Source: GCA-2711565 sp963664245 (GTDB taxonomy: Bacteria > Bacteroidota > Bacteroidia > Bacteroidales > GCA-2711565). Taken from it: DNA of 64,000 nt. A program made the position numbers and the translations under genes. The stretch lies in assembly GCA_963664245.1 (NCBI GenBank), contig OY760934.1:2728001-2792000 (forward strand), read 5' to 3'. Shown here piece by piece: positions 51,903 to 61,908 of the stretch; position 1 is the first letter of the stretch, and each line of letters starts with the position of its first letter. Below the pieces are notes generated by a model. The model saw only the letters and a list, made by a program, of their open reading frames with translations. It was not told where the DNA came from and did no database searches.

Positions 51903-53906
51903 TTACTGTTGACTGGTTTGAGTGGTGTCACTTTTTACAGGAGCCGATTGTGGTGCTGTTTTTACAGGAACTTTTTTTGCTTTCTCCATTTCTTCGTAGA
52001 TCACTTTCATTCGGTCATCAAATTCTTTTGAATCCGTTGAGAAAGGATCAATATCCAGGGTTTTTTCGCAAGCGACTTTGGCTTTTTCAAAGTCTCCAAT
52101 GGCTCGGTATGCATCACTTAAAAGAAAATATTGATTAATATCCCAGGCGTTTTTTTTCAGGCACTCTGTGTTGATTTCGTTGATTGCCTCGTCATATTTT
52201 TTTAAACGATACAGAGCCGATGCTTTTTTGTATCTGAAATACCAGGCATCCATGGTTTGAATGGCTTTATTGGTATTTTCCAGCATCTGGTTATAGTTTT
52301 CGCTTTCTTCAAAGATTTTTAAGATGTAGCGGCGTGGTGCCAAATAATTGGGATAAATTTCGATGGCTTTGTTAAAGAAGCGTTCGGCCGAAAAATTCTC
52401 ACCCATGCTATGCTTAATTTGTCCCGAGTAAAACCAAACCGGGGCATACTGGTTGGCAATTTTCATTAACAAACTGAAACTATCGTCGGCCCGGTCAAAT
52501 TGTTTTCTTTCAATCAGGCTGATCCCTTCATTCAGCTGGCTCATATAGGCCGAATTAATGCCTTCGTCAGTTAAACGGAAGGATAATAGCCAGTATTCAA
52601 TATAATCCAGGATGGTTTCATCAGAAGCGATAAGCAAGGCCGATTGAAGTTGGGTTTTAAAACTGTCCTGATCCTCGTTCAGCGCATTAAATGCAGAGAA
52701 AATTTCAAAGTAAGGCTGCTTTTGTGAAGTCGTTAAATTTTGAAGGTTTTCCATCACATCTTCTTTAAAAACAATGCCGGATTGCTCAATATTTTTATTG
52801 ATTAGGCGGACTAAAATTTCGAATTGGTTTTTCCAGTCCCCAATCAGCTCATTTTTGCCTTTCGGGAAACGTTTTAAAAGATTAATGTTAATGGTATCAA
52901 GTTTTTCGATGATTGAAAGCGAATTCTTATACAATAACATTTTGCTGATGAGGTCTAAATATAAATCGAACTGATATTTGCGGTAGCTTCCTTTTTTAAA
53001 GAACCCCATTTTTTCTTCTTCAAAGGTTCTGAAATTTTTATTGTTCAAATCGTTCAGGTTGTTTACAAATGCCAAAACTTTATCTTTTGAACCCGAAGAA
53101 TCAATGTCTTTTAATTCGAAAAACGAATCAAAATTTGATGCTTTTTCGGTAGCTTCTTTAACAATCTTGTCGCAAGCGTTTAGTAAATCAATGCTTTTTG
53201 ATTGCTGAAAGCTTTCATTAGCAGTGTTGAATGTGTTATTTCGATTTTCGATAAAAGCGTCAATCAAAGCCGGGACATCTTTGCTGAGAATGGGGCTGAA
53301 AAATGAAAATGATTTTATTTCAGCATTTTCACCGGCACTGTTAACGATTTTTATAAAATCATTGTAAGCTTCAATAAACTCGCCTTCTTCGAGTTTGGCA
53401 AGGGCTCCTTCATAACTGTTTTTTTGTGGTTCATACGACTGAAAAAAGCGTTCTTCCAGGGTTATCTTATCCGAAAAAAAGCTTTCTACGTTAAATGAAA
53501 ACTCGTTGTATTCTTGAAAGGTGTTTTTAGGAAAGGCAATGACAATGCGGTCAAGTTTGCCTTGTGTGTTCAGCAAATAACGGGCTTGTGCCGATTGGTT
53601 AACTTTTGTTCCGTTTTGGTCGATTACAATTTTTGCCAGAAATTCTTCGGCATCACTTTCTTTAAAAAAATCTTTTGGCGAATCTGCGGCAGGGCTTAAT
53701 ACAAAGTATATTTCGTTATAACTAAAAAACTGGGAGGGCTCAAGCGTAGTGTTTCCAGCATCGTCAGAAAATGTAATTACGACACCATAAGTTGATTTTC
53801 CTTTTGCTTTGTATGCGAGGTTTGTGCTTTGTGCAATAACTTGTGTGTTTAAAAAAAAGATAAAGCCGATAAGTATTGCGATCAGGGATAACGCTTTCTT
53901 TTTCAT
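51903..53906 (-). CDS. Secreted TPR-repeat protein of unknown function
   Basis: 667 residues with a signal peptide (about 1-25, TQVIAQ). The N-terminal ~160 residues are beta-rich, the middle is helical, and the C-terminal third (about 470-640) holds tetratricopeptide repeats (WFYSGQIKHSMGENFSAERF, WYFRYKKASALYRLKKYDEA, NQYFLLSDAYRAIGDFEKAK). The tail is rich in Pro, Gln, Ser and Thr. TPR arrays bind proteins, so an envelope scaffold or assembly role is possible. Not recognised more closely. Confidence 0.75.
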   Translation of the reverse strand: MKKKALSLIAILIGFIFFLNTQVIAQSTNLAYKAKGKSTYGVVITFSDDAGNTTLEPSQFFSYNEIYFVLSPAADSPKDFFKESDAEEFLAKIVIDQNGTKVNQSAQARYLLNTQGKLDRIVIAFPKNTFQEYNEFSFNVESFFSDKITLEERFFQSYEPQKNSYEGALAKLEEGEFIEAYNDFIKIVNSAGENAEIKSFSFFSPILSKDVPALIDAFIENRNNTFNTANESFQQSKSIDLLNACDKIVKEATEKASNFDSFFELKDIDSSGSKDKVLAFVNNLNDLNNKNFRTFEEEKMGFFKKGSYRKYQFDLYLDLISKMLLYKNSLSIIEKLDTININLLKRFPKGKNELIGDWKNQFEILVRLINKNIEQSGIVFKEDVMENLQNLTTSQKQPYFEIFSAFNALNEDQDSFKTQLQSALLIASDETILDYIEYWLLSFRLTDEGINSAYMSQLNEGISLIERKQFDRADDSFSLLMKIANQYAPVWFYSGQIKHSMGENFSAERFFNKAIEIYPNYLAPRRYILKIFEESENYNQMLENTNKAIQTMDAWYFRYKKASALYRLKKYDEAINEINTECLKKNAWDINQYFLLSDAYRAIGDFEKAKVACEKTLDIDPFSTDSKEFDDRMKVIYEEMEKAKKVPVKTAPQSAPVKSDTTQTSQQ

Positions 53907-54011
53907 AGAGGTAGATGTGGGTTTATTTTTCTGTAAATTTATAAAAGATTTGCTAAGATTAAAAGAATTAGTGTTTTATATTGAAAAACGTTGCTTGAGT
54001 AAATATGAATG

Positions 54012-54983
54012 TTATTTCAGGTTGCGGTAGACCAGGATTGGGTCAATGTTATGCTTTTTGAGTTCGAATTTTGCTTTTTCCAGATTTTCGGTAAACCCAA
54101 GTAAGAAACCACCGCCACCGGAACCGCATAACTTCAGGTAATATGATGAAGATTCAATGCCCACGTTCCAAACTTCCTTAAATGTTTCGGGAATCATTGG
54201 GCTAAGGTTCTTTAATAAAAACTTTGAAAGCGATTTTAAATTGCTGAAAAATTCTTTGGTTTCCCCTTTTACCAACGATTTTATGCAGTTATCGTTGTAG
54301 GGGATCATTTCGTTTTTTATTTTTTTGAAGAAACCGTAATCTTTGCATTTTTCAAAAAACAGGTTTACCAAAGGTTCTGTTTTTCCCGGGTTTCCGGTGT
54401 TGATTAAAAAGATGGCCCCTTCTTTATTGTGTTTGTTGCGGGGAATGCCAACCATGCTCAACTCGTTTTTGCTTTTAATCAGAACCGGGTATTTTAGGTA
54501 GCAATTCAAAGGATCTATCCCTGAACTCACGCCATGAAAAAACGATTCCATCTGGGAAAAAAGCTTGCGAAGTTTTAAAATTTGACTTTCTTTGAGATGG
54601 CGGTCATTTGGAATGGGCTCAACAGAATAACGGTCGTAAATGGCGGCACACAATGCCCCGGAACTTCCAATGCCAAACCCTTGGGGGATGGTTGACTCGA
54701 AGTACAGGTTTTTTTTGAGCTCTTTTTCAAATTTGGGCAGGTTTAAATCGGCGAGTAATTTACCTTCGTTTGCCAATTTTTTTAAATATTTATGGAACTC
54801 ACGAAGCTGTTGATTTGATTTTTGGGCGAACTCCAAATCGGTATATTTATCCTCGTTGGTTAAGCTTAATTCGCCCCGGAAATGAGTATAAGGAATGGCC
54901 AGCCCCATTGAATCGCAGATTACGCTGTATTCGCCGAACAGCATTATTTTAGCATAAAAAACATCGTTCCTTTCTCTCGTCAT
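54012..54983 (-). CDS. Mevalonate kinase-like GHMP kinase
   Basis: 323 residues with the GHMP kinase start AKIMLFGEYSVICDSMGLAI (the GEY/HxV motif of mevalonate kinases), the ATP loop PQGFGIGSSGALCAAI, and a C-terminal glycine-rich motif LCGSGGGGFLLGF. The central SQMESFFHGVSSGIDPLN fits mevalonate kinase. It phosphorylates mevalonate. Last gene of the minus-strand mevalonate operon, 2 bases from mvaD. Confidence 0.9.
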   Translation of the reverse strand: MTRERNDVFYAKIMLFGEYSVICDSMGLAIPYTHFRGELSLTNEDKYTDLEFAQKSNQQLREFHKYLKKLANEGKLLADLNLPKFEKELKKNLYFESTIPQGFGIGSSGALCAAIYDRYSVEPIPNDRHLKESQILKLRKLFSQMESFFHGVSSGIDPLNCYLKYPVLIKSKNELSMVGIPRNKHNKEGAIFLINTGNPGKTEPLVNLFFEKCKDYGFFKKIKNEMIPYNDNCIKSLVKGETKEFFSNLKSLSKFLLKNLSPMIPETFKEVWNVGIESSSYYLKLCGSGGGGFLLGFTENLEKAKFELKKHNIDPILVYRNLK

Positions 54984-54985
54984 TG

Positions 54986-56011
54986 TTACACTATTTTTCG
55001 CGGGCCGCTGCCCATTTCGTCGTCAATCCATTGCTTGTTTTCGCAATATACTAATAATTCTTCTTCGATAAATTGCCGGATAATTTCTTTGTTTTCGCGG
55101 GGATAAATCAGGTGGATGTTGGGGCCTGCATCAAGGGTAAAACACACGTTTTGTTTTGTCTGAGCCCTGAACTCACGAATTTTTTGAATGACGGACAAGG
55201 TTTCCGGTTCAATCAAAATAAACGAGGGCGAAGAGTTCATCATTAATCCGTGTAGTGTTAAGGCTTCGTTTTCGCAAATTTCGGCAAAACGGGCAAAGTC
55301 GTCGTTTTGTAGAACTTCTAGCAGCTCAATGCAATGCTTGGTTGCCTGTTTGATCCGGGTTTCTTTAAACGGGTGATTGTTCATGAGGTTATGCCCGGCC
55401 GAACTAGAAACGGATTTTTTCCCGGACCGGATAATCAAAATCGAATCCTGTAAATTTTCGAAAATCGGATGAAGCTTGTAAGGAAACGGGATTGCAAAAT
55501 CATCCGAAGAATTTTCCACTTCATTTAATTTTCCCCAAATGGTAAATTTTCCGTAGACCGATCGGCAGGCACTCCCTGATCCCAAACGTGCTAAACTAGA
55601 GGCTTTCCTAAAAGTAGTTTCATTTGTATCTTTTTCAATTGAGAGCAAAGCTAAAGCCAGCGAGCTCATGGCAGCGGCCGAAGATGCAATTCCGGCAGAG
55701 TGGGGAAAGGTATTTTTGCTGTTTATCTTGAGATGGTATTTTTTGAAAACGGCTAATTGATCGTAAATGGTGTCGAAATATTTTAAAATCCGTTTTTCAA
55801 AATCAGGCTGATGTTGTCCGTCAAAAAAGAATTTCGCCGAAATTTTATCGGTTGAAATTTTCGCTGAATAAGAAATCTCCGTTTCGGTATAAGAATTTGA
55901 CAAGGAAAAACTCAAGGATGGATTGATTGGCTGCTGCACATTTTTTTTCCCCCAGTATTTTACAATGGCAATGTTTGAAGGGCTTCTCCAGGTAACTTTA
56001 TTTCCGTTCAT
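54986..56011 (-). CDS. mvaD: Diphosphomevalonate decarboxylase
   Basis: 341 residues from the ATG at 56011; two codons upstream is only a TTG. Signature SPSNIAIVKYWGKKN at the N-terminus (mevalonate diphosphate binding), SLSFSLSNSYTETE, the phosphate loop PHSAGIASSAAAMSSLALAL and GSGSACRSVYG (RLGSGSACRS), and TLDAGPNIHLIY near the end. It makes isopentenyl diphosphate from mevalonate diphosphate with loss of CO2. Confidence 0.95.
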   Translation of the reverse strand: MNGNKVTWRSPSNIAIVKYWGKKNVQQPINPSLSFSLSNSYTETEISYSAKISTDKISAKFFFDGQHQPDFEKRILKYFDTIYDQLAVFKKYHLKINSKNTFPHSAGIASSAAAMSSLALALLSIEKDTNETTFRKASSLARLGSGSACRSVYGKFTIWGKLNEVENSSDDFAIPFPYKLHPIFENLQDSILIIRSGKKSVSSSAGHNLMNNHPFKETRIKQATKHCIELLEVLQNDDFARFAEICENEALTLHGLMMNSSPSFILIEPETLSVIQKIREFRAQTKQNVCFTLDAGPNIHLIYPRENKEIIRQFIEEELLVYCENKQWIDDEMGSGPRKIV

Positions 56012-56033
56012 TAGCAATTAGTTTTTGTTGTGG

Positions 56034-56954
56034 CTAATAGCCAAGAGCCATCTCCTCAAATTTAAAAATAACATTCAAACCTTTACTTTCAAAATAAGAT
56101 TTAATTTTCGCTTCTCCCATCTCGCTTGCTGCCATCACAAAGTCGCCACCCCAGCCGCCCAGCGATTTGATTTCCCCCTTGAAATCGGGGAAACGTTCTT
56201 CTTTGATTCTTTTTCGATCCAAAATACCGGCAATGATTTTTTCGTGTTCCAACATTAAATCCTGAAAATCGCTTACGTTTTGAACCCTTGTCATGGTTTC
56301 GCTAATCTTAGAGATTTCAGCAATGACTGATGAATGGTTTTTTGTTTTTTGTTCGAACTCTTTGATGCTGTCGACCGATTTTTGTTTTTTACCAAGATAA
56401 ACAAAGTAGAGATGGTCTTTAAAAGAAGGATTAAAATCAGCGTTTCCAACCATTGGTTTTTCTTCGGCTAGTTGGTAAAAAATACTTTGCCTGGCCGATG
56501 CACAGGCAATGTCGTAGCCCGATCCGCCAAAAGAATTTTTTAGCAAAAAATAAGGATCGGCACCGCTCCACTCCGAAATATTGCTGACCAAACTGGAACT
56601 GCTTCCCAGTCCCCAGTTGCGATTAAAATTTAGGGTGGAGGTGGCAAAATATGAGTGATCGCTCTTTATAAAACCCGGATTATGTTGATGAGCTAATTTC
56701 AAAAGGGCTGACAGTTTTTCGGCAATGATTTGATCCGATGCTTCGATGATCTTAAAACGGGGCAGGGATAGGATGCACTCGAACCAGAGAAGCTCGTTTT
56801 GGTAGCTTTTCCAGTAGATTATTTCCTTGTTTGATTTTTTTGTTTCAATGTTTAAATCTTGCCCGAATTTAAGGGGCAGAGCCAAGGCTTTGGCTCCCTG
56901 TAAAACCAAATATTCTCCACTCAGTAAAAGTTTTCCGTTAGAATAAAACCGCAT
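56034..56954 (-). CDS. GHMP kinase, probable phosphomevalonate kinase
   Basis: 306 residues from the ATG at 56954, which touches the stop of the HMG-CoA reductase gene. GHMP features: NGKLLLSGEYLVLQGAKALA at the start and the ATP loop NWGLGSSSSLVSN. GSGYDIACASARQSIFYQL is the substrate-side motif of phosphomevalonate-kinase-like proteins. The operon otherwise lacks the phosphomevalonate step, which supports that role; the family itself is divergent. Confidence 0.85.
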   Translation of the reverse strand: MRFYSNGKLLLSGEYLVLQGAKALALPLKFGQDLNIETKKSNKEIIYWKSYQNELLWFECILSLPRFKIIEASDQIIAEKLSALLKLAHQHNPGFIKSDHSYFATSTLNFNRNWGLGSSSSLVSNISEWSGADPYFLLKNSFGGSGYDIACASARQSIFYQLAEEKPMVGNADFNPSFKDHLYFVYLGKKQKSVDSIKEFEQKTKNHSSVIAEISKISETMTRVQNVSDFQDLMLEHEKIIAGILDRKRIKEERFPDFKGEIKSLGGWGGDFVMAASEMGEAKIKSYFESKGLNVIFKFEEMALGY

Positions 56955-56955
56955 T

Positions 56956-58278
56956 TTATTTTCGGACTTCTTTAATAAATTCACTGACTTTTTGGAAACT
57001 CACTTTTTTATCTTCGAAATAAACCACTGCTTTTTTCTTTTCTTCTTCGCTGGCTTCGTAATGGTTCAAAATATTAAACAGGTGCATTTTCATGTGTCCC
57101 TGCTGGATGCCTTTTGTGATGAGTGATTTAATGGCGCCGAAATTATTTGCCAGGCCGGTAACTGCGATAATCATCATCAATTCTTCAGCATTAGGGTTGC
57201 CCAATAATTGCAGCGAACGCTTGGCCAGCGGGTGAAGGCTGGTTAAACCGCCCACGGTTCCCACCGCCAATGGAATGCGAAGTACGTATTTGAATTTTCC
57301 GTCTTTGATAAACACTTTAGTCAGGCTGCGGTATTTTCCCGAACGGGCCGCGTAAGTGTGCCCGCAGGCTTCGATGGCGCGGAAATCGTTTCCGGTAGCC
57401 AGGGCAACGGCGTCCATGCCGTTAAAAATACCTTTATTATGCGTGGTTGCCCGATGCGTGTCGACGTTAGCAATTTTTACGGCCTTGTCAAATTTCCAGG
57501 CAAAAGCTTTCGGATCCATGTCTATGCCTTTTTGCCGGAGTTGTTCAATGTCGCACTCCACAGAGGCTTCAACCAAACAATTCGGGGTAAAGTTTGAAAG
57601 GATAGACATGATCACGTTGCAGTCTTTTTCGCCGTTCACAAAATCATCGTTTTCGCGGATGTAATTTTTCAGGATGCTTGCAAATTCTTCGAGGCAGGAG
57701 TTGATAAAATTAGCTCCCATTGAATTAACGGTTTCGAAAGTGGCTTTAAGCTGGTAATAATTTTCCAGTTCAAAGGTCATGTCGATCAGCTCAATGTCAA
57801 CGATACCGCCGCCACGTTTTTCCATGCGTTCGGTAATGGCTTTGGTGCCTTTCCACAATTGTTTTTTGAGCTTGGGCATGTGAGCCATTAGTTTTTCCGG
57901 TTCGCCTTTCCAGATAAAATGAACCTGCCCGATTTTTTCGGTTCCGATAATTTTTGCATGAAACCCGCCTTTGTCGGCCCAAAACTTGGCACTGCTCGAA
58001 GCAGCAGCCACCACCGAGCTTTCTTCAATCACCATGGGAATCATGTAATTTTTCCCGTTGATCTTCATGTTGGGAGCGACCCCAAAGGGGAAAAAGAAAT
58101 TGGAAATGGTGTTTTCGCTGAACTCGTCAAACAATTTTTGCTTTTTCGGATCGGGATGCCAAAAGGTTTTTAATTCTTCCAGAGCCGTTTCCGGATCGTC
58201 GAAAAATGAGGAAACGACCTTTAATTTATTTTGTTTATCAAGCTTTGAAAATCCGTTGATTGGTTTTTTGTCGGGCAT
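56956..58278 (-). CDS. Hydroxymethylglutaryl-CoA reductase (class II type)
   Basis: 440 residues. Motifs ENTISNFFFPFGVAPN, the catalytic Glu in EESSVVAAAS, Lys in THNKGIFNGMDA, Asp in ATGNDFRAIEA, and His in GIQQGHMKMHLFNI match class II reductases of the Pseudomonas mevalonii type in order. It makes mevalonate from HMG-CoA, the first committed step of the pathway. A minus-strand TATCTTTG box (58303-58296) 18 bases before the start is a good promoter candidate. Cofactor choice (NADH or NADPH) cannot be read with confidence. Confidence 0.94.
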   Translation of the reverse strand: MPDKKPINGFSKLDKQNKLKVVSSFFDDPETALEELKTFWHPDPKKQKLFDEFSENTISNFFFPFGVAPNMKINGKNYMIPMVIEESSVVAAASSSAKFWADKGGFHAKIIGTEKIGQVHFIWKGEPEKLMAHMPKLKKQLWKGTKAITERMEKRGGGIVDIELIDMTFELENYYQLKATFETVNSMGANFINSCLEEFASILKNYIRENDDFVNGEKDCNVIMSILSNFTPNCLVEASVECDIEQLRQKGIDMDPKAFAWKFDKAVKIANVDTHRATTHNKGIFNGMDAVALATGNDFRAIEACGHTYAARSGKYRSLTKVFIKDGKFKYVLRIPLAVGTVGGLTSLHPLAKRSLQLLGNPNAEELMMIIAVTGLANNFGAIKSLITKGIQQGHMKMHLFNILNHYEASEEEKKKAVVYFEDKKVSFQKVSEFIKEVRK

Positions 58279-58295
58279 TGGGTATTAAATTTTCG

Positions 58296-58303
58296 CAAAG
58301 ATA
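58296..58303 (-). promoter_or_regulatory. Predicted promoter of the mevalonate operon
   Basis: Minus-strand TATCTTTG (58303-58296) is a perfect TAnnTTTG box upstream of the HMG-CoA reductase gene. Confidence 0.5.
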
Positions 58304-58581
58304 ATGTTTTTATTTGGGTGGATGTATGGAACACTGATGACACGGATTTTGACGGATAGTTGTGGATAAAATTGGTTTCGATCTGTATTCTAATTTCTTT
58401 TTTACCACAAAGGACTCGAAGCTTTGCACAAAGGTTCGCAAAGGAGAAAATTTAATATTTTACATCTCGGCTGATCTTTTTAATTTCCGTTTTGAGAAAT
58501 TACAAACCTGCCAGCCGCCTGGTTTCTCTATTTAATCGAGAGGAAAAAGATTTTCCGCTCAGAGGAGCCCAGTTCATTGCT
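58304..58581. other. Intergenic region, nothing certain
   Basis: About 280 bases between the mevalonate operon promoter and the AT-rich hypothetical genes. It contains short CACAAAGG-type repeats but no gene, strong hairpin or promoter that I can support. Confidence 0.4.
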
Positions 58582-59406
58582 CTATTCTATTTTTTCCCAA
58601 ATGTATTTTCCGGTTATTAATACCACAGAAACAAAACAAAGAATTATTATGGTTACCATTCCTATTGATAGTAGACAAATTTGTAATATTGGAAATTGTA
58701 ATAAAATAATAGGAAGAATTACACCAAAAAATACTGAAATTGCTAGTACAACAAATAATTGCTTAACAGCTTTAGGAATAGGTCTTTCATATTTCCAAGT
58801 TTTCTTTGCTAATTCGTTTGCGGTATTTATTTCAAAGTCTCCAGCAATTGATGCAATAACATTAATGGTTAATCTACTTTTCAAATATTTTGAGTCTATT
58901 TCAGCAATAGTTTCTTTTATTATATCAACTTCATAGGACTCCAAATTTTTAAATCTGTCGTTATTTAATTCTTTTTTGATATCTTTACGACAATCGATGT
59001 CATGCCATATAAGGCTTGCATAATCTCGATATTTTCTTACCTCTTCAAAACTAAATAACCTATTGATATTATAATCATTGGTCAAGTCATCACTATATTT
59101 TTTACTTATATATTTTAATGCGTTGAAAAAAGGGTAGGCTTCATTCTTCTTAATTCTTTCTTTATCTACATCATTTTTTGCTTGAAGTAATTCTCTGTCA
59201 TAATTTTTTATTATTCCTGTATTGAAAACATAATGAATTAACTTCCGAAAAGAATTTAATTTCGGATAGTAAGTTCTAATTTCATTTAACAATTTTTCCT
59301 TTTTGTCTTTATAATTAGCTACAATAAAAATAATGAAAGGAAAACCTACTGCAACCAAAATGGAAGAAGCGGTTAATATAGAATTTAGTAGAGTATTAGT
59401 TTCCAT
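58582..59406 (-). CDS. Membrane protein of unknown function
   Basis: 274 residues: an N-terminal hydrophobic helix (about 10-30), a charged helical middle (about 35-200) and two C-terminal membrane helices (about 212-232 and 238-268). No recognisable motif. The base composition is visibly more AT-rich than the metabolic genes around it, with many AAA/ATT codons. Together with the next two genes it looks like a small accessory cluster. Function unknown. Confidence 0.65.
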   Translation of the reverse strand: METNTLLNSILTASSILVAVGFPFIIFIVANYKDKKEKLLNEIRTYYPKLNSFRKLIHYVFNTGIIKNYDRELLQAKNDVDKERIKKNEAYPFFNALKYISKKYSDDLTNDYNINRLFSFEEVRKYRDYASLIWHDIDCRKDIKKELNNDRFKNLESYEVDIIKETIAEIDSKYLKSRLTINVIASIAGDFEINTANELAKKTWKYERPIPKAVKQLFVVLAISVFFGVILPIILLQFPILQICLLSIGMVTIIILCFVSVVLITGKYIWEKIE

Positions 59407-59473
59407 TTTATTGAGACATTTTCTATTGGTTATTTTTTTTCTTCAAAATTGCTATACCGCGTATTAGTGGCTT

Positions 59474-60796
59474 TTATTTTATTTCTAAGCTATTTTCAAC
59501 TATTTTAAATTCTGAATCTAATTTATCAAGATTGTCAGTCTGTTTAAGAATTAATATTGTTTTATCGTTCGAATTAAAAGAAATAACTCGTCCATAATAT
59601 TTTTCTCCAAATAGTACTAAATCAAAGTCAGCTTTAACTGCATCATATCCTTTAAAAACTGTAGTAAAAATAGGTTTAATATTAGAGTTTTTATGAGTTG
59701 GTACTTCTTTCATACCTTCAATAGTATTTTGAATCATTTCCCGAGGTTCCATTTCCATATTTAGCCATGTAATTGATATTATTTCAGAAGAATTGCTTCC
59801 TTTTTTTTCACAGTTAATTTGATAAGCTAAATCTTGTTGAAGTTCTTCTTTTTCAACTTTCCAATCATCTGGGTATTCAAATGAAATCCCCTGATATGAG
59901 AATGGGATGTTTTGCTCATTACTTTTATATGTCCTTGATATATTGTTGGTATTAAAAGAATCTATAGTTTCAATTAATTCTGTATTTGCAGGAATAAATA
60001 AAGAAACAATAAAAAGTAAAATTGAAATAGTTAATATAATCCAAAAAGTTGGCTTCCTTTTAATTTCATTTACATTTTCTTTTAAGACTAAAGTATGAGC
60101 CATTTGGTCATGTAATCCTTGTCTCTTTTTTGTAAAACCAATCATTATGTAACCAATCCCAATTATTAATCCAGAAAGTATTTTCCCAAAGAACCGTCCA
60201 GATGCTTGTCCAAACCCAATGCTTTCGAAATTTTCATTAGTTACTTTTAATCCTAATATTGCTTTACCTGGTGTAGCTTGGAATCTACTACTTTCAAAAG
60301 CAGAATAAAATAGCCAACCAAACAAGATTCCTAAAGGATTTTTAAATATGAAATAACTGCCAGAAAATATACTTTCAGAATTTAATGGAATTGGTAATTG
60401 AAAAATTGCCCAGAAAAAAGAAGTTAAACAGAACATAAATAAAAAATCGATTATAAAAGCAACCAATCTTAACCCAAAACCCGCATTTATATGATTTGAC
60501 GCCTTAGTCCCTTGTATAGTTGAGTCAATCTTTAAGTCAATATCAAGAGTACTTGCTGAAATTACATTTTTTTTAATGTTCTTATTTTCAGTATTAACAG
60601 ATTCATTTGGAATGTTTATTTTGGGAATTGGTGGAGGAATAGTCTTTTTATATTCTGATAAGTTTTTTAATTCTGTCCAGTCTTTTAATCCTTTTTTCCA
60701 AACAAGGGTAGTTTCTGATAGGTCTAATTCAATTAGTTCCTTTAGACTAAAAGGACCTTTCTTCGTTTCATTTTCAATAATGTAATACTGTTCCAT
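59474..60796 (-). CDS. GYF_2/RDD membrane protein
   Basis: 440 residues: an N-terminal GYF_2 (DUF4339) domain (about 1-50, YYIIENETKKGPFSLKEL and LVWKKGLKDWTEL), a linker with a PPPIPK stretch, an RDD domain with several membrane helices (about 105-240, GLRLVAFIIDFLFMFCLTSF; RFQATPGKAILGLKV), one more helix (about 250-270), and a soluble C-terminal domain (about 290-440). These modules recur in Bacteroidota but the role is unknown. AT-rich like its neighbours. Confidence 0.8.
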   Translation of the reverse strand: MEQYYIIENETKKGPFSLKELIELDLSETTLVWKKGLKDWTELKNLSEYKKTIPPPIPKINIPNESVNTENKNIKKNVISASTLDIDLKIDSTIQGTKASNHINAGFGLRLVAFIIDFLFMFCLTSFFWAIFQLPIPLNSESIFSGSYFIFKNPLGILFGWLFYSAFESSRFQATPGKAILGLKVTNENFESIGFGQASGRFFGKILSGLIIGIGYIMIGFTKKRQGLHDQMAHTLVLKENVNEIKRKPTFWIILTISILLFIVSLFIPANTELIETIDSFNTNNISRTYKSNEQNIPFSYQGISFEYPDDWKVEKEELQQDLAYQINCEKKGSNSSEIISITWLNMEMEPREMIQNTIEGMKEVPTHKNSNIKPIFTTVFKGYDAVKADFDLVLFGEKYYGRVISFNSNDKTILILKQTDNLDKLDSEFKIVENSLEIK

Positions 60797-60817
60797 AATT
60801 ATTGGTTTATTTATTGC

Positions 60818-61600
60818 TTAGCTGTTAGCAGCTTTTTTCTTTATTTCCGAATCAAAAATTCTTTTTAGATCATAATCTCTAAACTTAAATTCATCTGAAT
60901 CTGCTTCATTGATAAATTTAGTTTTGAACTCACTAAGCATTTTATTGTAATAATCGAAATATTTGATATCATTAATATATTTTGATCTTGGTTGATTTCT
61001 TCCGATTGAATCTCTCCTCTGAACGCAGTTCATACAAACATAATGTTTATTTGAAACAGCTACAAAAGATACATAAAAGTCGTCAGTTGAAATGTATTTC
61101 TTACAAAATTTACATTTTGTTGATTTCCCCTTTTTTAAATTTAGTGGAATATTGGTTAATTCAGAAAAATTGCAATCTATTGCAGAGAGAATCTTACTAA
61201 TGTACTGCTGTTTTTGTTCTTCACGTTTTTTGTTTTCAATTTGTCTTAATGTTTCCCTATGTTCTTCAATCTCTGATATACTCATTTTTGCATAGATTAC
61301 AATTGAGCCAGTACCTCCAACTAAGCATGCGAAAAACAATAGTCCCATATACATTCTTTTTCTCTCATATGGAGCATCATGTTTTACACTGCCAGGTGGT
61401 CTTCTACTATGAGGTCTTACATATGTACCATCGCTTCTGTAATATCCTCTAACACTAACTGAATATGGTGTTAAATGTTTTCCAGCCTCCCTATAGCTTG
61501 AACAACTTTTTATGTTTCCCAAAATACAAAGAGGAAGTATCAACCAAATAAATGATCTAAAAAAGTACTTTGTCCATATTTTTGTCTTCGGAATTTTCAT
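60818..61600 (-). CDS. Two-helix membrane protein with zinc-ribbon-like cysteines
   Basis: 260 residues. Two membrane helices (about 12-30 and 84-104) flank a short basic loop with YRSDGTYVRPHSRRPPGS, a pattern seen in small surface-exposed bacterial proteins. The cytoplasmic part has CKFCKKYI followed about 23 residues later by CMNC, a likely zinc ribbon. Not recognised further. It is first in the AT-rich three-gene set. Confidence 0.65.
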   Translation of the reverse strand: MKIPKTKIWTKYFFRSFIWLILPLCILGNIKSCSSYREAGKHLTPYSVSVRGYYRSDGTYVRPHSRRPPGSVKHDAPYERKRMYMGLLFFACLVGGTGSIVIYAKMSISEIEEHRETLRQIENKKREEQKQQYISKILSAIDCNFSELTNIPLNLKKGKSTKCKFCKKYISTDDFYVSFVAVSNKHYVCMNCVQRRDSIGRNQPRSKYINDIKYFDYYNKMLSEFKTKFINEADSDEFKFRDYDLKRIFDSEIKKKAANS

Positions 61601-61908
61601 TCAAATTCTGACTAACGTATGTATAACAGAATATCTGTTGTTTTACTTATCTATTTATGAGTGTTACACAGTAATAACAAATCCCTAACTTCGTTTAAAT
61701 AAGCGTTTTATGATATTTTGTGTAACAGAGTTTTTCTCATTAACAATAATCAATAAAAAATAATCAATCAGAAATCATCAATCACAATGCCGGGGAGGAG
61801 CATCCCTTTCTACAAGGCTAAAGGTAGTAAAAATATAGCATTACATTTACAATGTACAATTTTCGATGTGCAATTAAAAGTTGAAAATTCTCCATTGAAA
61901 ATTGGCAA
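61601..61908. other. Intergenic region, nothing certain
   Basis: About 300 bases, very AT-rich in the first two thirds, with repeated GTGTTACAC/TGTGTAACA-like words. No gene or clear terminator. A 66-codon frame from 61787 has no coding character. Confidence 0.4.
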
